Positions 9,587 to 18,891 are shown, numbered from the stretch's first letter. The stretch: DNA of 64,000 nt from Streptomyces sp. NRRL F-6492 (GCF_001280125.1 NZ_LGEG01000138.1:20317-84316); one strand, 5' to 3'. Notes: generated by a model not told the origin, from the sequence alone. Numbers and translations: made by a program.

Positions 9587-10459
9587 GTGCCCGAGGCGCA
9601 CGACGCCCTGGATTCCCTGCTCGATCTGCTCGACCTGGAGCGGATCGAGCGGGACATCTTCCGGGGCAGGTCCCGGTCCTCGCTCGTCCCCCGCGTCTTC
9701 GGCGGCCAGGTGGCCGCCCAGGCGCTGGTGGCGGCGGGCCGGACCGTGCCCGGAGACCGTCTCGCGCACTCCCTGCACGCGTACTTCCTGCGTCCCGGCG
9801 ACCCCGGCGCGCCGATCGTGTACTCGGTCGACCGCATCCGGGACGGGCGCTCCTTCACCACCCGCCGGGTCGTCGCCGTCCAGCACGGACAGCCGATCTT
9901 CCACCTCTCCGCCTCCTTCCAGGCGTACGAGGAGGGGCTGGACCACCAGGCGGACGTGCCGGCCGCGCCGGACCCGGAGACGCTGCCGACGGCCGGGGAG
10001 ATGCTGCCCCGGCACCTGCCGGAGGACGTGGCCCGGCGGCTCGTCGAGGCCCGCGCGGCCTTCGACCTGCGGTACGGGGACACCCCGCCCTGGGGCTCGG
10101 TCGGGGAGCCGCGCGAACCGCGCTCGCAGGTGTGGTTCCGCACCAACGGCAAGCTCGCCGACGACCCCCTGCTGCACGTCTGTCTGGCGACGTACGTCTC
10201 CGACATGACGCTGCTCGACTCCGTCCTGCTCGCGCACGGGCGGGGCGGCTGGGCCGTCGGGGACGTGGTGGGGGCCTCCCTCGACCACGCCATGTGGTTC
10301 CACCGGCCCTTCCGGGCCGACGAGTGGCTCCTGTACGACCAGGAGTCCCCCTCCTCCGGCGGCGGGCGCGGTCTCGGCCAGGCCAGGATCTGGACGCGGG
10401 ACGGGAAGCTGGCCATCTCGGTCATCCAGGAGGGTGTCGTTCGCGTGCCGCGCTCCTGA
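9587..10459 (+). CDS. tesB: Acyl-CoA thioesterase II (TesB-like)
   Basis: A 290-residue double-hotdog thioesterase hydrolysing acyl-CoA to free acid and CoA. Family features include FGGQVAAQAL near residue 43, HSLHAYFLRPGD near 63 and the second-hotdog segment SLDHAMWFHRPF with the conserved DH. The GTG start directly follows the TAG of the acyl-CoA dehydrogenase, so translation is probably coupled. It may relieve CoA sequestration during acyl-CoA turnover. Confidence 0.9.
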   Translation: MPEAHDALDSLLDLLDLERIERDIFRGRSRSSLVPRVFGGQVAAQALVAAGRTVPGDRLAHSLHAYFLRPGDPGAPIVYSVDRIRDGRSFTTRRVVAVQHGQPIFHLSASFQAYEEGLDHQADVPAAPDPETLPTAGEMLPRHLPEDVARRLVEARAAFDLRYGDTPPWGSVGEPREPRSQVWFRTNGKLADDPLLHVCLATYVSDMTLLDSVLLAHGRGGWAVGDVVGASLDHAMWFHRPFRADEWLLYDQESPSSGGGRGLGQARIWTRDGKLAISVIQEGVVRVPRS

Positions 10460-10478
10460 CCGGGCATACGTTCCGACC

Positions 10479-11429
10479 ATGGGGCGAAAGGCGAAGGACG
10501 GGAACGGCGAGAGCACCTTCACCGTGCTCGTGGCGGCGGGGGCGAACCTCGGGATCGCCGTCGCCAAGGCCGTGGCGGGTCTGATCAGCGGGTCGAGCGC
10601 GATGATGTCGGAGGCGGCCCACTCGGTCGCCGACACCGTCACCGAGGTCATGCTGCTCACCGCGCTCCGGCGGAGCGGGAAGCCGGCCGACGAGGACCAC
10701 CCGGTCGGGTACGCGGGCGAGCGGTACGTCTGGGCGATGCTGGCGGCCGTCGCGACCTTCGTCGGCGGCGCGGTCTTCTCCGTCTACGACGGGATCCACA
10801 CCCTCACCCACGGCGAGGAGCTGGGCGACCCGCTCGTCTCGTACGTCGTCCTCGCCCTCGCCTTCCTCCTGGAGGGCTTCTCGCTGCGGACCGGGCTCCG
10901 GCAGGTCAGGGGCGAGGCGAAGGAGCGGGGCACCCCGCTCGCGGCCTATCTGCGGCGCACCCCCGACACCACCGTCAAGGCGGTCGTCATGGAGGACTCG
11001 GCCGCCCTCGCCGGACTGCTGCTCGCGGCCGGCGGCCTGCTCGGCGGCCAGCTCACCGGTTCCGGCGTCTGGGACGGGATCGCCTCGATCCTCATCGGCG
11101 CCCTGCTCGTGTACGTGGCCTGGGTGCTCGGCCGCTCCAACGCCGAGCTGCTCGTCGGCCGCCCGCTGCCGAAGGAGATGCGGGACGCCGTGCGCGCGGA
11201 GCTGCTGTCCGTCCCGCAGGTCGCGGGCGTGCTCGACCTGACGACCCTCATCCAGGGGCCGGGCGAGGCGCTGGTCGCCGCCAAGGTCGACTTCCGGGAC
11301 GGGGCCACGGCCGAGGAGGTCGAGTGGGCCTGCGAGGAGGCCGAGGACCGGCTCCGCGCGCGCGTGCCGGCGGTCCGCCGGGTGTACCTGGACCCGACGC
11401 CGGGCCGGGGGCGGCGCGGGCCGGAGTGA
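10479..11429 (+). CDS. Cation diffusion facilitator family transporter
   Basis: A 316-residue inner-membrane CDF transporter. The N-terminal helices carry the metal-binding HxxxD site in MSEAAHSVADT. Further hydrophobic helices follow near residues 75-95, 115-135, 165-185 and 195-215, and a soluble C-terminal domain of about 90 residues ends the protein. It probably exports Zn, Fe or Mn by proton antiport. The ATG at 10479 is chosen because the upstream in-frame ATG lies inside tesB. It begins 19 bp after tesB and may be cotranscribed. Confidence 0.85.
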   Translation: MGRKAKDGNGESTFTVLVAAGANLGIAVAKAVAGLISGSSAMMSEAAHSVADTVTEVMLLTALRRSGKPADEDHPVGYAGERYVWAMLAAVATFVGGAVFSVYDGIHTLTHGEELGDPLVSYVVLALAFLLEGFSLRTGLRQVRGEAKERGTPLAAYLRRTPDTTVKAVVMEDSAALAGLLLAAGGLLGGQLTGSGVWDGIASILIGALLVYVAWVLGRSNAELLVGRPLPKEMRDAVRAELLSVPQVAGVLDLTTLIQGPGEALVAAKVDFRDGATAEEVEWACEEAEDRLRARVPAVRRVYLDPTPGRGRRGPE

Positions 11430-11437
11430 GCCCGCGC
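11414..11437. terminator. Short hairpin at the convergent end of CDF and phosphatase genes
   Basis: GCGCGGGC (11414-11421) pairs perfectly with GCCCGCGC (11430-11437) across an 8-nt loop that contains the CDF stop codon. It lies at the junction of two convergent genes and could end both transcripts. There is no T-run. Confidence 0.4.
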
Positions 11438-11438
11438 G

Positions 11439-12227
11439 TCAGCCCAGACCGGCCGCGTCGAGCAGGTACGCGGTCATCGGCTCGTAGGAGCGGGGGTCCA
11501 GGACGTGGTCGTCGAGCGGGATCGTGACCTGCATCGTGCCCTCGGCCTCGCCCAGGAAGAGGGCGGGGTCGTTGCAGTCCGCGTAGCCGACGGAGTCGAT
11601 GCCGCGCTGGCCCGCGCGCCCGGCCCAGCCGTGGTCCGCGACCACCAGGTCGGGCGCGGGCTCGCCGAGGACCTCCAGGCCGTCCAGGATCGCGTTCATC
11701 GGCTCCGGGGAGTGGGTGTGCCAGAGGCTGGCGCCCCGCTCGAAGACGGCGACGTCCGCGAACTGCACGACGTACCCCTCGTCCGCGATCAGGCCGCCGG
11801 GGATGCGGACGATGTCGCAGCCCCGGGCGCGCAGCGCGGCCGCGACCCGGCTGTGGACGTCGATGAGGGAGCCGGGGTGGCCGGTCGCGAAGAGGACCCG
11901 CTCCCGGCCCTCGGCGGCCTTGCGCAGCCGGGCGGCGGCCCGGTCGAGGGCGTCCACGGTCAGCTCGGGGTCGATGGTGTCCTGGCCGGTCCGGTGGGCC
12001 GGGTCGTCGACGACGCCGCACCGCTCGGCCATCACGGCGAGCACGTCCTGTTCGTCGGTCCAGCGGTCGCCGAGCTCCAGGCCGAGCCAGTAGTGCCGGT
12101 CGCCGTTGGCGAGCCTTCTGTAGTGGGAGAGGTTGTTGTCGCGCGGGGTGGCGACGTCTCCCGCGATCCGGGTGCGGACGAGGTGCTCGACGAGGGCGGG
12201 GCGGCTGAGTATCGGCATGGGTCTCAT
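11439..12227 (-). CDS. Phosphatase-like conserved protein
   Basis: A 262-residue soluble protein conserved in streptomycetes and usually labelled phosphatase. Visible features are ATGHPGSLIDVH near residue 115, LWHTHSPEPMNAIL near 165 and the VADHGWAGRAGQ and YADCNDPALF segments. The several His and Asp residues are compatible with metal or phosphate chemistry, but I cannot tie them to a known mechanism. The start is ATG 12227 or the in-frame ATG 12218. No operon partner: it converges with the CDF gene and is followed upstream by accR on the same strand. Confidence 0.6.
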   Translation of the reverse strand: MRPMPILSRPALVEHLVRTRIAGDVATPRDNNLSHYRRLANGDRHYWLGLELGDRWTDEQDVLAVMAERCGVVDDPAHRTGQDTIDPELTVDALDRAAARLRKAAEGRERVLFATGHPGSLIDVHSRVAAALRARGCDIVRIPGGLIADEGYVVQFADVAVFERGASLWHTHSPEPMNAILDGLEVLGEPAPDLVVADHGWAGRAGQRGIDSVGYADCNDPALFLGEAEGTMQVTIPLDDHVLDPRSYEPMTAYLLDAAGLG

Positions 12228-12296
12228 TCTGTCCGAGCGCCGGGGGCGACGGGGACCGCGTTCCGTCCCGTGGACCGGCGGGGGTGCGGGGAAGCG

Positions 12297-12896
12297 TCAG
12301 GAGACCGCGAGCGCCCCGAAGGCCCCGTGGGCCAGGCGGCGCAGGAGTTCCTCCATGGGGCGGCGGCCGAGGGCGGCCAGGTGGGGGGTGGAGTTGAGCA
12401 GGCCGAAGACCGCGTGGACGGCGGTGCGGGCCTCGCTCTCGGGGGCGTCCGGGTACAGCTCGCGGACCGTCGTCACCCACAGTTCCACGTACTGCCGCTG
12501 GAGCTTGCGGACCCGCTTGCGGTCCTCGTCCCTGAGCCGGTCCAGCTCCCGGTCGTGGAGGGTGATCAGGGGCCGGTCGTCGAGGGCGAAGTCGATGTGC
12601 CCGTCGATGAGGGCGCCGAGCAGGGCCCGGGGGTCGCCCGCCGCCTCTCCGGCCCGCAGCCGGCCCCCGTCGAGGAGCCGCTCGCTGATGCCGACGAGCA
12701 GTTCGGCGAGCATCGCGTCCTTGCCGGGGAAGTGCCGGTAGAGGCCGGGGCCGCTGATGCCGACGGCGGCCCCTATCTCGTCCACGCCCACGCCGTGGAA
12801 ACCGCGCTCGGCGAAGAGGCGGGCGGCCTCCTTGAGGATCTGCTCGCGGCGCGTGGGGGCGTCGGTCCTGCCGCCGGCGGTCGTAGTCGTGGCCAT
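12297..12896 (-). CDS. accR: TetR family repressor of the acyl-CoA carboxylase operon (AccR type)
   Basis: A 199-residue TetR protein with HTH at about residues 18-62 (VDEIGAAVGISGPGLYRHFPGKDAML). It diverges from the accD1-accA1-hmgL-fadE4 operon. Two 16-bp palindromes of the form GTTAA-N6-TTAAC lie between them, matching as I recall the motif published for S. avermitilis AccR, a short-chain acyl-CoA-responsive repressor. The ATG at 12896 is preferred; six more codons are open upstream. Its ligand is probably a short-chain acyl-CoA. Confidence 0.85.
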   Translation of the reverse strand: MATTTTAGGRTDAPTRREQILKEAARLFAERGFHGVGVDEIGAAVGISGPGLYRHFPGKDAMLAELLVGISERLLDGGRLRAGEAAGDPRALLGALIDGHIDFALDDRPLITLHDRELDRLRDEDRKRVRKLQRQYVELWVTTVRELYPDAPESEARTAVHAVFGLLNSTPHLAALGRRPMEELLRRLAHGAFGALAVS

Positions 12897-12918
12897 GGAT
12901 TCGATTCTAGACAACCCC

Positions 12919-12934
12919 GTTAGCGGTCGTTAAC
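12919..12934. promoter_or_regulatory. AccR operator, accR-proximal copy
   Basis: GTTAG-CGGTCG-TTAAC fits the GTTAA-N6-TTAAC pattern with one mismatch. It lies 23 bp upstream of the accR ATG and probably mediates autorepression. Its centre is 29 bp from that of the second copy. Confidence 0.75.
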
Positions 12935-12947
12935 CTGTCCGCCATAC

Positions 12948-12963
12948 GTTAACGCTCATTAAC
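12948..12963. promoter_or_regulatory. AccR operator, accD1-proximal copy
   Basis: GTTAA-CGCTCA-TTAAC is a perfect match to the 16-bp pattern and ends 20 bp before the accD1 ATG, where it would overlap the promoter or transcription start. Confidence 0.8.
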
Positions 12964-12983
12964 CGGACAAGGGAGATCGGTCG

Positions 12984-14591
12984 ATGCAGCAGGCACCCGT
13001 GCTGTCGAGTGCGGCGGACCCCGCCTCGCCGGCCTGGCAGGCGAACGAGGCCGCGCACCACGAGCTGGCCGCGACCCTGCGCGCCAAGCTCGCGGCGGCC
13101 GCGCTGGGCGGGGGTGAGAAGTCCCGGGCGCGGCACACCGCACGCGGCAAGCTGCTGCCCCGGGACCGGGTGGACACCCTCCTCGACCCGGGCTCGCCGT
13201 TCCTGGAGCTGGCCCCGCTCGCGGCCGACGGCATGTACGGCGGCCAGGCCCCGGCCGCCGGCGTCGTCGCGGGCATCGGGCGGGTCTCGGGCCGCGAGTG
13301 CGTGATCGTCGCGAACGACGCGACCGTCAAGGGCGGCACGTACTACCCGATGACGGTGAAGAAGCACCTCCGGGCCCAGGAGGTGGCCCTGGAGAACCGT
13401 CTCCCCTGCCTCTACCTGGTCGACTCCGGCGGCGCCTTCCTGCCGATGCAGGACGAGGTCTTCCCCGACCGGGAGCACTTCGGCCGGATCTTCTACAACC
13501 AGGCCCGGATGTCCGGCGCGGGCATCCCGCAGATCGCGGCCGTCCTCGGCTCCTGCACGGCCGGCGGCGCGTACGTCCCCGCGATGAGCGACGAGGCCGT
13601 GATCGTGCGGAACCAGGGCACGATCTTCCTCGGCGGCCCGCCGCTGGTGAAGGCCGCGACCGGCGAGGTCGTCACGGCCGAGGAACTGGGCGGCGGCGAG
13701 GTCCACTCCCGGATCTCCGGCGTCACCGACCACCTCGCCGAGGACGACGCCCACGCCCTGCGGATCGTGCGGAACATCGTCGCCACGCTCCCGGAGCGCG
13801 GCCCGCTGCCCTGGTCGGTCGAGCCGGCCGAGGAGCCGAAGGTCGACCCGTACGGGCTGTACGGGGCCGTGCCCGTCGACTCCCGCACCCCCTACGACGT
13901 GCGCGAGGTCATCGCCCGGGTCGTGGACGGCTCCCGCTTCCAGGAGTTCAAGGCCGAGTACGGGCAGACCCTGATCACCGGCTTCGCCCGGATCCACGGG
14001 CACCCGGTCGGCGTCGTCGCCAACAACGGCATCCTGTTCGCCGAGTCCGCCCAGAAGGGCGCGCACTTCATCGAGCTGTGCGACCAGCGCGGCATCCCGC
14101 TGGTGTTCCTCCAGAACATCACCGGCTTCATGGTCGGTAAGGCGTACGAGCACGGCGGCATCGCCAAGCACGGCGCCAAGATGGTCACGGCCGTGGCCAC
14201 CACCCGGGTCCCGAAGCTGACCGTGGTCGTCGGCGGTTCGTACGGCGCGGGCAACTACTCGATGTGCGGCCGGGCCTACTCCCCCCGCTTCCTGTGGATG
14301 TGGCCCAACGCCAAGATCTCGGTCATGGGCGGCGAGCAGGCCGCCTCCGTCCTCGCGACCGTCAAGCGCGACCAGCTCGGCGACGACTGGAGCGCGGAGG
14401 AGGAAGAGGCCTTCAAGGCCCCGATCCGCGAGCAGTACGAGACCCAGGGCAGCGCCTACTACGCCACCGCCCGGCTGTGGGACGACGGGGTCATCGACCC
14501 CCTGGAGACCCGGCAGGTCCTCGGACTCGCCCTGACCGCCTGTGCCAACGCGCCCCTGGGTGACCCCCAGTTCGGCGTCTTCCGGATGTGA
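12984..14591 (+). CDS. accD1: Acyl-CoA carboxylase carboxyltransferase (beta) subunit
   Basis: A 535-residue carboxyltransferase with two crotonase-like halves, the usual length for methylcrotonyl/short-chain acyl-CoA carboxylase beta subunits. Recognisable segments are [17 protein letters not shown], the [15 protein letters not shown] loop, GSCTAGGAY and, in the second half, GGSYGAGNY and [16 protein letters not shown]. It moves carboxybiotin CO2 onto the acyl-CoA. It is the first gene of a tight operon behind the AccR operators. The operon, with HMG-CoA lyase and an isovaleryl-CoA-type dehydrogenase, points to leucine catabolism with methylcrotonyl-CoA as substrate. Confidence 0.92.
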   Translation: MQQAPVLSSAADPASPAWQANEAAHHELAATLRAKLAAAALGGGEKSRARHTARGKLLPRDRVDTLLDPGSPFLELAPLAADGMYGGQAPAAGVVAGIGRVSGRECVIVANDATVKGGTYYPMTVKKHLRAQEVALENRLPCLYLVDSGGAFLPMQDEVFPDREHFGRIFYNQARMSGAGIPQIAAVLGSCTAGGAYVPAMSDEAVIVRNQGTIFLGGPPLVKAATGEVVTAEELGGGEVHSRISGVTDHLAEDDAHALRIVRNIVATLPERGPLPWSVEPAEEPKVDPYGLYGAVPVDSRTPYDVREVIARVVDGSRFQEFKAEYGQTLITGFARIHGHPVGVVANNGILFAESAQKGAHFIELCDQRGIPLVFLQNITGFMVGKAYEHGGIAKHGAKMVTAVATTRVPKLTVVVGGSYGAGNYSMCGRAYSPRFLWMWPNAKISVMGGEQAASVLATVKRDQLGDDWSAEEEEAFKAPIREQYETQGSAYYATARLWDDGVIDPLETRQVLGLALTACANAPLGDPQFGVFRM

Positions 14592-14653
14592 GAGGGCTCC
14601 AGGAGATGTCCCAGGAGATGCAGTCCACGGATGTGAGGGGATCCCAGGAGATG
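14583..14653 (+). repeat. Repeated RBS/start module in the accD1-accA1 junction
   Basis: CCAGGAGATG occurs three times (14599-14608, 14611-14620, 14644-14653) and CGGATGTGAG twice (14583-14592, 14628-14637). Each AGGAG is followed directly by an ATG, and all these ATGs are in frame with accA1. This looks like a local duplication of the ribosome-binding segment. Confidence 0.8.
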
Positions 14654-14659
14654 CCGTCC

Positions 14660-16591
14660 ATGTTCGACACCGTCCTCGTCGCCAACCGGGGCGAGATCGC
14701 GGTCCGGGTCATCCGCACCCTGCGGGAGCTCGGCGTGCGCTCGGTGGCCGTGTACAGCGACGCGGACGCCGACGCCCGGCACGTGCGGGAGGCGGACACG
14801 GCGGTGCGGATCGGCCCGCCGCCGGCCGCCGAGTCGTACCTGTCCGTGCCCGCGCTGCTGGACGCGGCCCGCCGCACCGGCGCGCAGGCCGTCCACCCCG
14901 GCTACGGCTTCCTCGCGGAGAACGCCGGCTTCGCGCGGGCCTGCGCGGAGGCGGGGCTCGTCTTCATCGGGCCGTCCGCCGAGGCGATCTCCCTGATGGG
15001 CGACAAGATCCGGGCGAAGGAGACCGTGAAGGCGGCGGGCGTGCCCGTCGTCCCGGGCGCCGCCGATCCCGAACTGGCCGAGGCCGCCCGCGAACTGGGC
15101 GCGCCCGTGCTGCTCAAGCCCAGCGCGGGCGGCGGCGGCAAGGGCATGCGGCTCGTGCGGGACCTGGCGGTCCTGGACGAGGAGATCGCGGCGGCCCGGC
15201 GCGAGGCCCGCGCCTCCTTCGGCGACGACACGCTGCTGGTGGAGCGGTGGATCGACCGGCCCCGGCACATCGAGATCCAGGTCCTCGCCGACGCCCACGG
15301 GAACGTGCTGCACCTCGGGGAGCGCGAGTGCTCGCTCCAGCGGCGCCACCAGAAGATCGTGGAGGAGGCGCCGAGCGTCCTGCTGACCCCGGAGCTCCGG
15401 GCGGCGATGGGCGCGGCGGCGGTGGAGGCGGCCCGGTCCTGCGGCTATGTGGGCGCGGGCACGGTCGAGTTCATCGTCCCGGGCGGCGACCCCGCCTCGT
15501 ACTGCTTCATGGAGATGAACACCCGGCTCCAGGTCGAGCACCCGGTGACCGAGCTGATCACCGGCGTCGACCTGGTGGAGTGGCAGCTGCGGGTCGCCGC
15601 CGGCGAGCCGCTGCCCTTCGCCCAGGAGGACGTCCGCCTGGACGGCTGGGCGATCGAGGCCCGGATCTGCGCCGAGGACCCGTCCCGCGGCTTCCTGCCC
15701 TCGGGCGGCACGGTCCTGGCGCTGAACGAGCCGCAGGGCGGCGGAGCGCGTACGGACTCGGGCCTGAGCGAGGGCACCGAGGTCTCGTCCCTCTACGACC
15801 CGATGCTGTCGAAGGTCATCGTGCACGCCCCGGACCGCCCCACGGCCCTGCGCCGGCTGCGCGCGGCCCTCGCGGACACGGTCACCCTCGGCGTCCCCAC
15901 CAACGCGGGCTTCCTGCGCCGCCTCCTCGCCCACGAGGACGTGGTGAAGGGCGCCCTGGACACCGGCCTGGTGGAGCGCGAGGCGGAGGGGCTGGTCCCG
16001 AAGGACGTCCCGGCCGAGGTGTACGCGGCGGCGGCGGCCGTACGGCTCGCGGAGCTGGCCCCGGCGCCCCGGGACGGCTGGACGGACCCCTTCTCGGTGC
16101 CGAACGGCTGGCGCCTGGGCGGCGCTCCGGCCCCGCTCGCCTTCCCCCTGCGCGTACCGGGCCTCGAACCGGTCACGGTGGAGGCGCCGCCCGGCGCCCG
16201 GGTCACCGGCGCCTCGGTGACGGTCGTCGTGGACGGGGTCGGCCACCGCTTCCACCGCGCCGGCGCCTGGCTCGGCCGCGACGGCGACTCCTGGCACGTG
16301 CTCGACCACGACCCCGTCGAGGCCGCGCTCAGCGGGGCCGGGCGGGGCGGCGCGGACACGCTGGCCGCGCCGATGCCCGGCACCGTGACCGTCGTCAAGG
16401 TGGCCGTCGGGGACGAGGTGGAGGCCGGTCAGAGCCTGCTCGTCGTGGAGGCGATGAAGATGGAGCACGTCATCTCCGCCCCGCACGCCGGCACCGTCAC
16501 CGAGCTGGACGTCACGCCCGGCACCACCGTCGCCATGGACCAGGTCCTGGCCGTGGTGACCCCGCACGAGACCCCCGGGGAGGACGCGTGA
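14660..16591 (+). CDS. accA1: Acyl-CoA carboxylase biotin carboxylase/BCCP (alpha) subunit
   Basis: A 643-residue alpha subunit. The biotin carboxylase domain starts at VLVANRGEIAVRVIRTL, with the ATP-grasp glycine loop GGGGKGM near residue 160 and EMNTRLQVEHPVTE near 290. The biotin carrier domain is C-terminal, with biotinyl lysine in EAMKMEH. It carboxylates its own biotin using ATP and bicarbonate, then partners with AccD1. The ATG at 14660 is preferred: CAGGAG lies 9 bp upstream and family homology begins there. In-frame starts at 14588, 14606, 14618 and 14651 arise from the repeated leader. Confidence 0.92.
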   Translation: MFDTVLVANRGEIAVRVIRTLRELGVRSVAVYSDADADARHVREADTAVRIGPPPAAESYLSVPALLDAARRTGAQAVHPGYGFLAENAGFARACAEAGLVFIGPSAEAISLMGDKIRAKETVKAAGVPVVPGAADPELAEAARELGAPVLLKPSAGGGGKGMRLVRDLAVLDEEIAAARREARASFGDDTLLVERWIDRPRHIEIQVLADAHGNVLHLGERECSLQRRHQKIVEEAPSVLLTPELRAAMGAAAVEAARSCGYVGAGTVEFIVPGGDPASYCFMEMNTRLQVEHPVTELITGVDLVEWQLRVAAGEPLPFAQEDVRLDGWAIEARICAEDPSRGFLPSGGTVLALNEPQGGGARTDSGLSEGTEVSSLYDPMLSKVIVHAPDRPTALRRLRAALADTVTLGVPTNAGFLRRLLAHEDVVKGALDTGLVEREAEGLVPKDVPAEVYAAAAAVRLAELAPAPRDGWTDPFSVPNGWRLGGAPAPLAFPLRVPGLEPVTVEAPPGARVTGASVTVVVDGVGHRFHRAGAWLGRDGDSWHVLDHDPVEAALSGAGRGGADTLAAPMPGTVTVVKVAVGDEVEAGQSLLVVEAMKMEHVISAPHAGTVTELDVTPGTTVAMDQVLAVVTPHETPGEDA

Positions 16592-17526
16592 GCGCCGCCG
16601 GACTGCCGATGACCGTCCCCGGCCGCGGGCTCCCCGCCCGGGTCCGGATCCACGAGGTCGGGGCCCGCGACGGCCTCCAGAACGAGAAGACGGCCGTCCC
16701 GACGGAGGTGAAGGCGGAGTTCGTCCGCCGTCTCGCCGCCGCCGGGCTCGGCACCGTCGAGGCGACCAGCTTCGTGCACCCGAAGTGGGTGCCCCAGCTC
16801 GCCGACGCCGAGGACCTGTTCCCGCTGGTCCGCGACCTCCCGGTCCGCCTCCCGGTCCTGGTGCCGAACGAGCGCGGGCTCGACCGGGCCCTCGCGCTCG
16901 GCGCCCGGGAGATCGCCGTCTTCGCCTCGGCCACCGAGTCCTTCGCCAGGGCCAACCTCAACCGGACCGTGGACGAGGCCCTCGCCCTCTTCGCGCCGAC
17001 CGTCATCCGGGCCATAGAGGCCGGTCTGAAGGTCCGCGGCTACCTGTCGATGTGCTTCGGCGACCCCTGGGAGGGCCCGGTCCCGATCGAGCGGGTCGTC
17101 CGGGTCGCCAAGGCCCTCGCCGACATGGGCTGCGACGAGCTGAGCCTCGGCGACACCATCGGCGTCGCCACCCCCGGCCACGTGGAGGCGCTGCTCACCG
17201 CGCTGGACGAGGCCGGGATCCCCGCCTCCCGCATCGCCGTGCACTTCCACGACACCTACGGGCAGGCCCTGTCCAACACCCTGGCCGCGCTGCGGCACGG
17301 GGTGACCACGGTCGACGCCTCCGCCGGCGGCCTCGGCGGCTGCCCGTACGCGAAGAGCGCGACCGGCAACCTCGCCACCGAGGACCTCGTGTGGATGCTC
17401 GACGGCCTCGGCATCGAGACCGGGGTCGATCTGGCCGCCCTCACCGCCACGAGCGTGTGGATGGCCGAACAGCTGGGCCGGCCCAGCCCGTCCCGTACCG
17501 TCCGCGCCCTCTCCCACAAGGAGTGA
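16588..17526 (+). CDS. hmgL: Hydroxymethylglutaryl-CoA lyase
   Basis: A 312-residue TIM-barrel lyase splitting HMG-CoA to acetyl-CoA and acetoacetate, the last step of leucine degradation. Diagnostic segments are RDGLQNEK at 27-34 (metal/substrate site), the HFHDTYGQ metal-binding box and the catalytic-cysteine loop GLGGCPYAKSATGN. The GTG start overlaps the accA1 stop (GTGA), with GGGGAGG 4 bp upstream, so translation is coupled to the carboxylase alpha subunit. Confidence 0.93.
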   Translation: MSAAGLPMTVPGRGLPARVRIHEVGARDGLQNEKTAVPTEVKAEFVRRLAAAGLGTVEATSFVHPKWVPQLADAEDLFPLVRDLPVRLPVLVPNERGLDRALALGAREIAVFASATESFARANLNRTVDEALALFAPTVIRAIEAGLKVRGYLSMCFGDPWEGPVPIERVVRVAKALADMGCDELSLGDTIGVATPGHVEALLTALDEAGIPASRIAVHFHDTYGQALSNTLAALRHGVTTVDASAGGLGGCPYAKSATGNLATEDLVWMLDGLGIETGVDLAALTATSVWMAEQLGRPSPSRTVRALSHKE

Positions 17527-17534
17527 ACAGCCCC

Positions 17535-18695
17535 ATGTCCCTCGACCACCGGCTCTCCGCCGAGCACCAGGAACTCCGCCGCACCGTCGAGGCGTTCGCC
17601 CACGACGTGGTCGCGCCGAAGATCGGCGACTACTACGAGCGGCACGAGTTCCCGTACGAGATCGTCCGCGAGATGGGCCGCATGGGCCTGTTCGGGCTGC
17701 CGTTCCCCGAGGAGTACGGCGGCATGGGCGGCGACTACCTGGCCCTCGGGATCGCCCTGGAGGAGCTGGCCCGGGTGGACTCCTCGGTGGCCATCACCCT
17801 GGAGGCGGGCGTCTCGCTGGGCGCGATGCCGCTGCACCTGTTCGGCACCGAGGAGCAGAAGCGGGAGTGGCTGCCGAGGCTGTGCGCGGGCGAGCTCCTG
17901 GGCGCGTTCGGCCTGACCGAGCCCGGCGCGGGCTCGGACGCGGGCGGCACCCGCACGACGGCCGTCCGCGACGGCGACGAGTGGGTGATCAACGGCTCGA
18001 AGTGCTTCATCACCAACTCCGGCACGGACATCACGGGCCTGGTGACGGTCACGGCGGTCACCGGCCGCAAGCCCGACGGGCGCCCGCTGATCTCCTCGAT
18101 CATCGTCCCCTCCGGCACCCCGGGCTTCACGGTCGCCGCCCCGTACTCCAAGGTCGGCTGGAACGCCTCGGACACCCGCGAGCTGTCCTTCGACGACGTC
18201 CGGGTGCCGGTGGGGAACCTGCTGGGCGAGGAGGGCCGGGGATACGCGCAGTTCCTCCGGATCCTGGACGAGGGCCGGGTCGCCATCGCGGCACTCGCGA
18301 CGGGCCTGGCGCAGGGCTGTGTGGACGAGTCCGTGAAGTACGCGAAGGAACGTCACGCCTTCGGACGGCCGATCGGCGACAACCAGGCCATCCAGTTCAA
18401 GATCGCGGACATGGAGACCCGGGCGCACATGGCCCGGATCGGCTGGCGGGACGCGGCCTCGCGCCTGGTCCTGGGCGAGCCGTTCAAGAAGGAGGCGGCC
18501 ATCGCGAAGCTGTACTCCTCCACGGTGGCGGTGGACAACGCCCGCGAGGCGACCCAGATCCACGGCGGGTACGGCTTCATGAACGAGTACCCGGTGGCCC
18601 GGATGTGGCGCGACTCGAAGATCCTGGAGATCGGCGAGGGCACCAGTGAGGTGCAGCGGATGCTGATCGCGCGGGAGTTGGGCCTGTCGGCCTGA
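17535..18695 (+). CDS. fadE4: Acyl-CoA dehydrogenase (isovaleryl-CoA type)
   Basis: A 386-residue acyl-CoA dehydrogenase. Signatures are FGLTEPGAGSDAGG, NGSKCFITN, QIHGGYGFMNEYP and EIGEGTSEVQRM. It lies 8 bp after hmgL, with AAGGAG overlapping the hmgL stop, as the last gene of the accD1 operon. By context it most likely oxidises isovaleryl-CoA or a similar branched short-chain acyl-CoA, supplying the carboxylase substrate. The symbol follows the S. avermitilis operon naming, from memory. Confidence 0.9.
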   Translation: MSLDHRLSAEHQELRRTVEAFAHDVVAPKIGDYYERHEFPYEIVREMGRMGLFGLPFPEEYGGMGGDYLALGIALEELARVDSSVAITLEAGVSLGAMPLHLFGTEEQKREWLPRLCAGELLGAFGLTEPGAGSDAGGTRTTAVRDGDEWVINGSKCFITNSGTDITGLVTVTAVTGRKPDGRPLISSIIVPSGTPGFTVAAPYSKVGWNASDTRELSFDDVRVPVGNLLGEEGRGYAQFLRILDEGRVAIAALATGLAQGCVDESVKYAKERHAFGRPIGDNQAIQFKIADMETRAHMARIGWRDAASRLVLGEPFKKEAAIAKLYSSTVAVDNAREATQIHGGYGFMNEYPVARMWRDSKILEIGEGTSEVQRMLIARELGLSA

Positions 18696-18793
18696 TCCGG
18701 CACGACCGTGACGCCCGTCGTCCCCTCCGGGGGCGGCGGGCTCCGTCGCGTCCGGGCCCCGGCTCCGGGGCACCCCCGACCGACCGGTGATTA

Positions 18794-18812
18794 TGAGGTT
18801 AGGCTAACCTAT
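18794..18812. promoter_or_regulatory. Iron box (DmdR1 operator) upstream of desF
   Basis: TGAGGTTAGGCTAACCTAT matches 17 of 19 positions of the Streptomyces iron box TTAGGTTAGGCTAACCTAA, including the full 15-bp palindromic core. The iron-responsive repressor DmdR1 is expected to bind here and silence the siderophore reductase gene when iron is plentiful. Confidence 0.9.
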
Positions 18813-18891
18813 GTTCGCCGCCGGACAGGGCGGCCCCCCGCACGCCCGGGAGACCCCCGTGGAGACCCCGTACCGAGAAGGCGCCCGCCCC

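Noticed and set aside
18811..18813. ATG at 18811 as the desF start
   Set aside because: It overlaps the iron box and has no ribosome-binding site; the extra 27 residues do not look like the SIP family.
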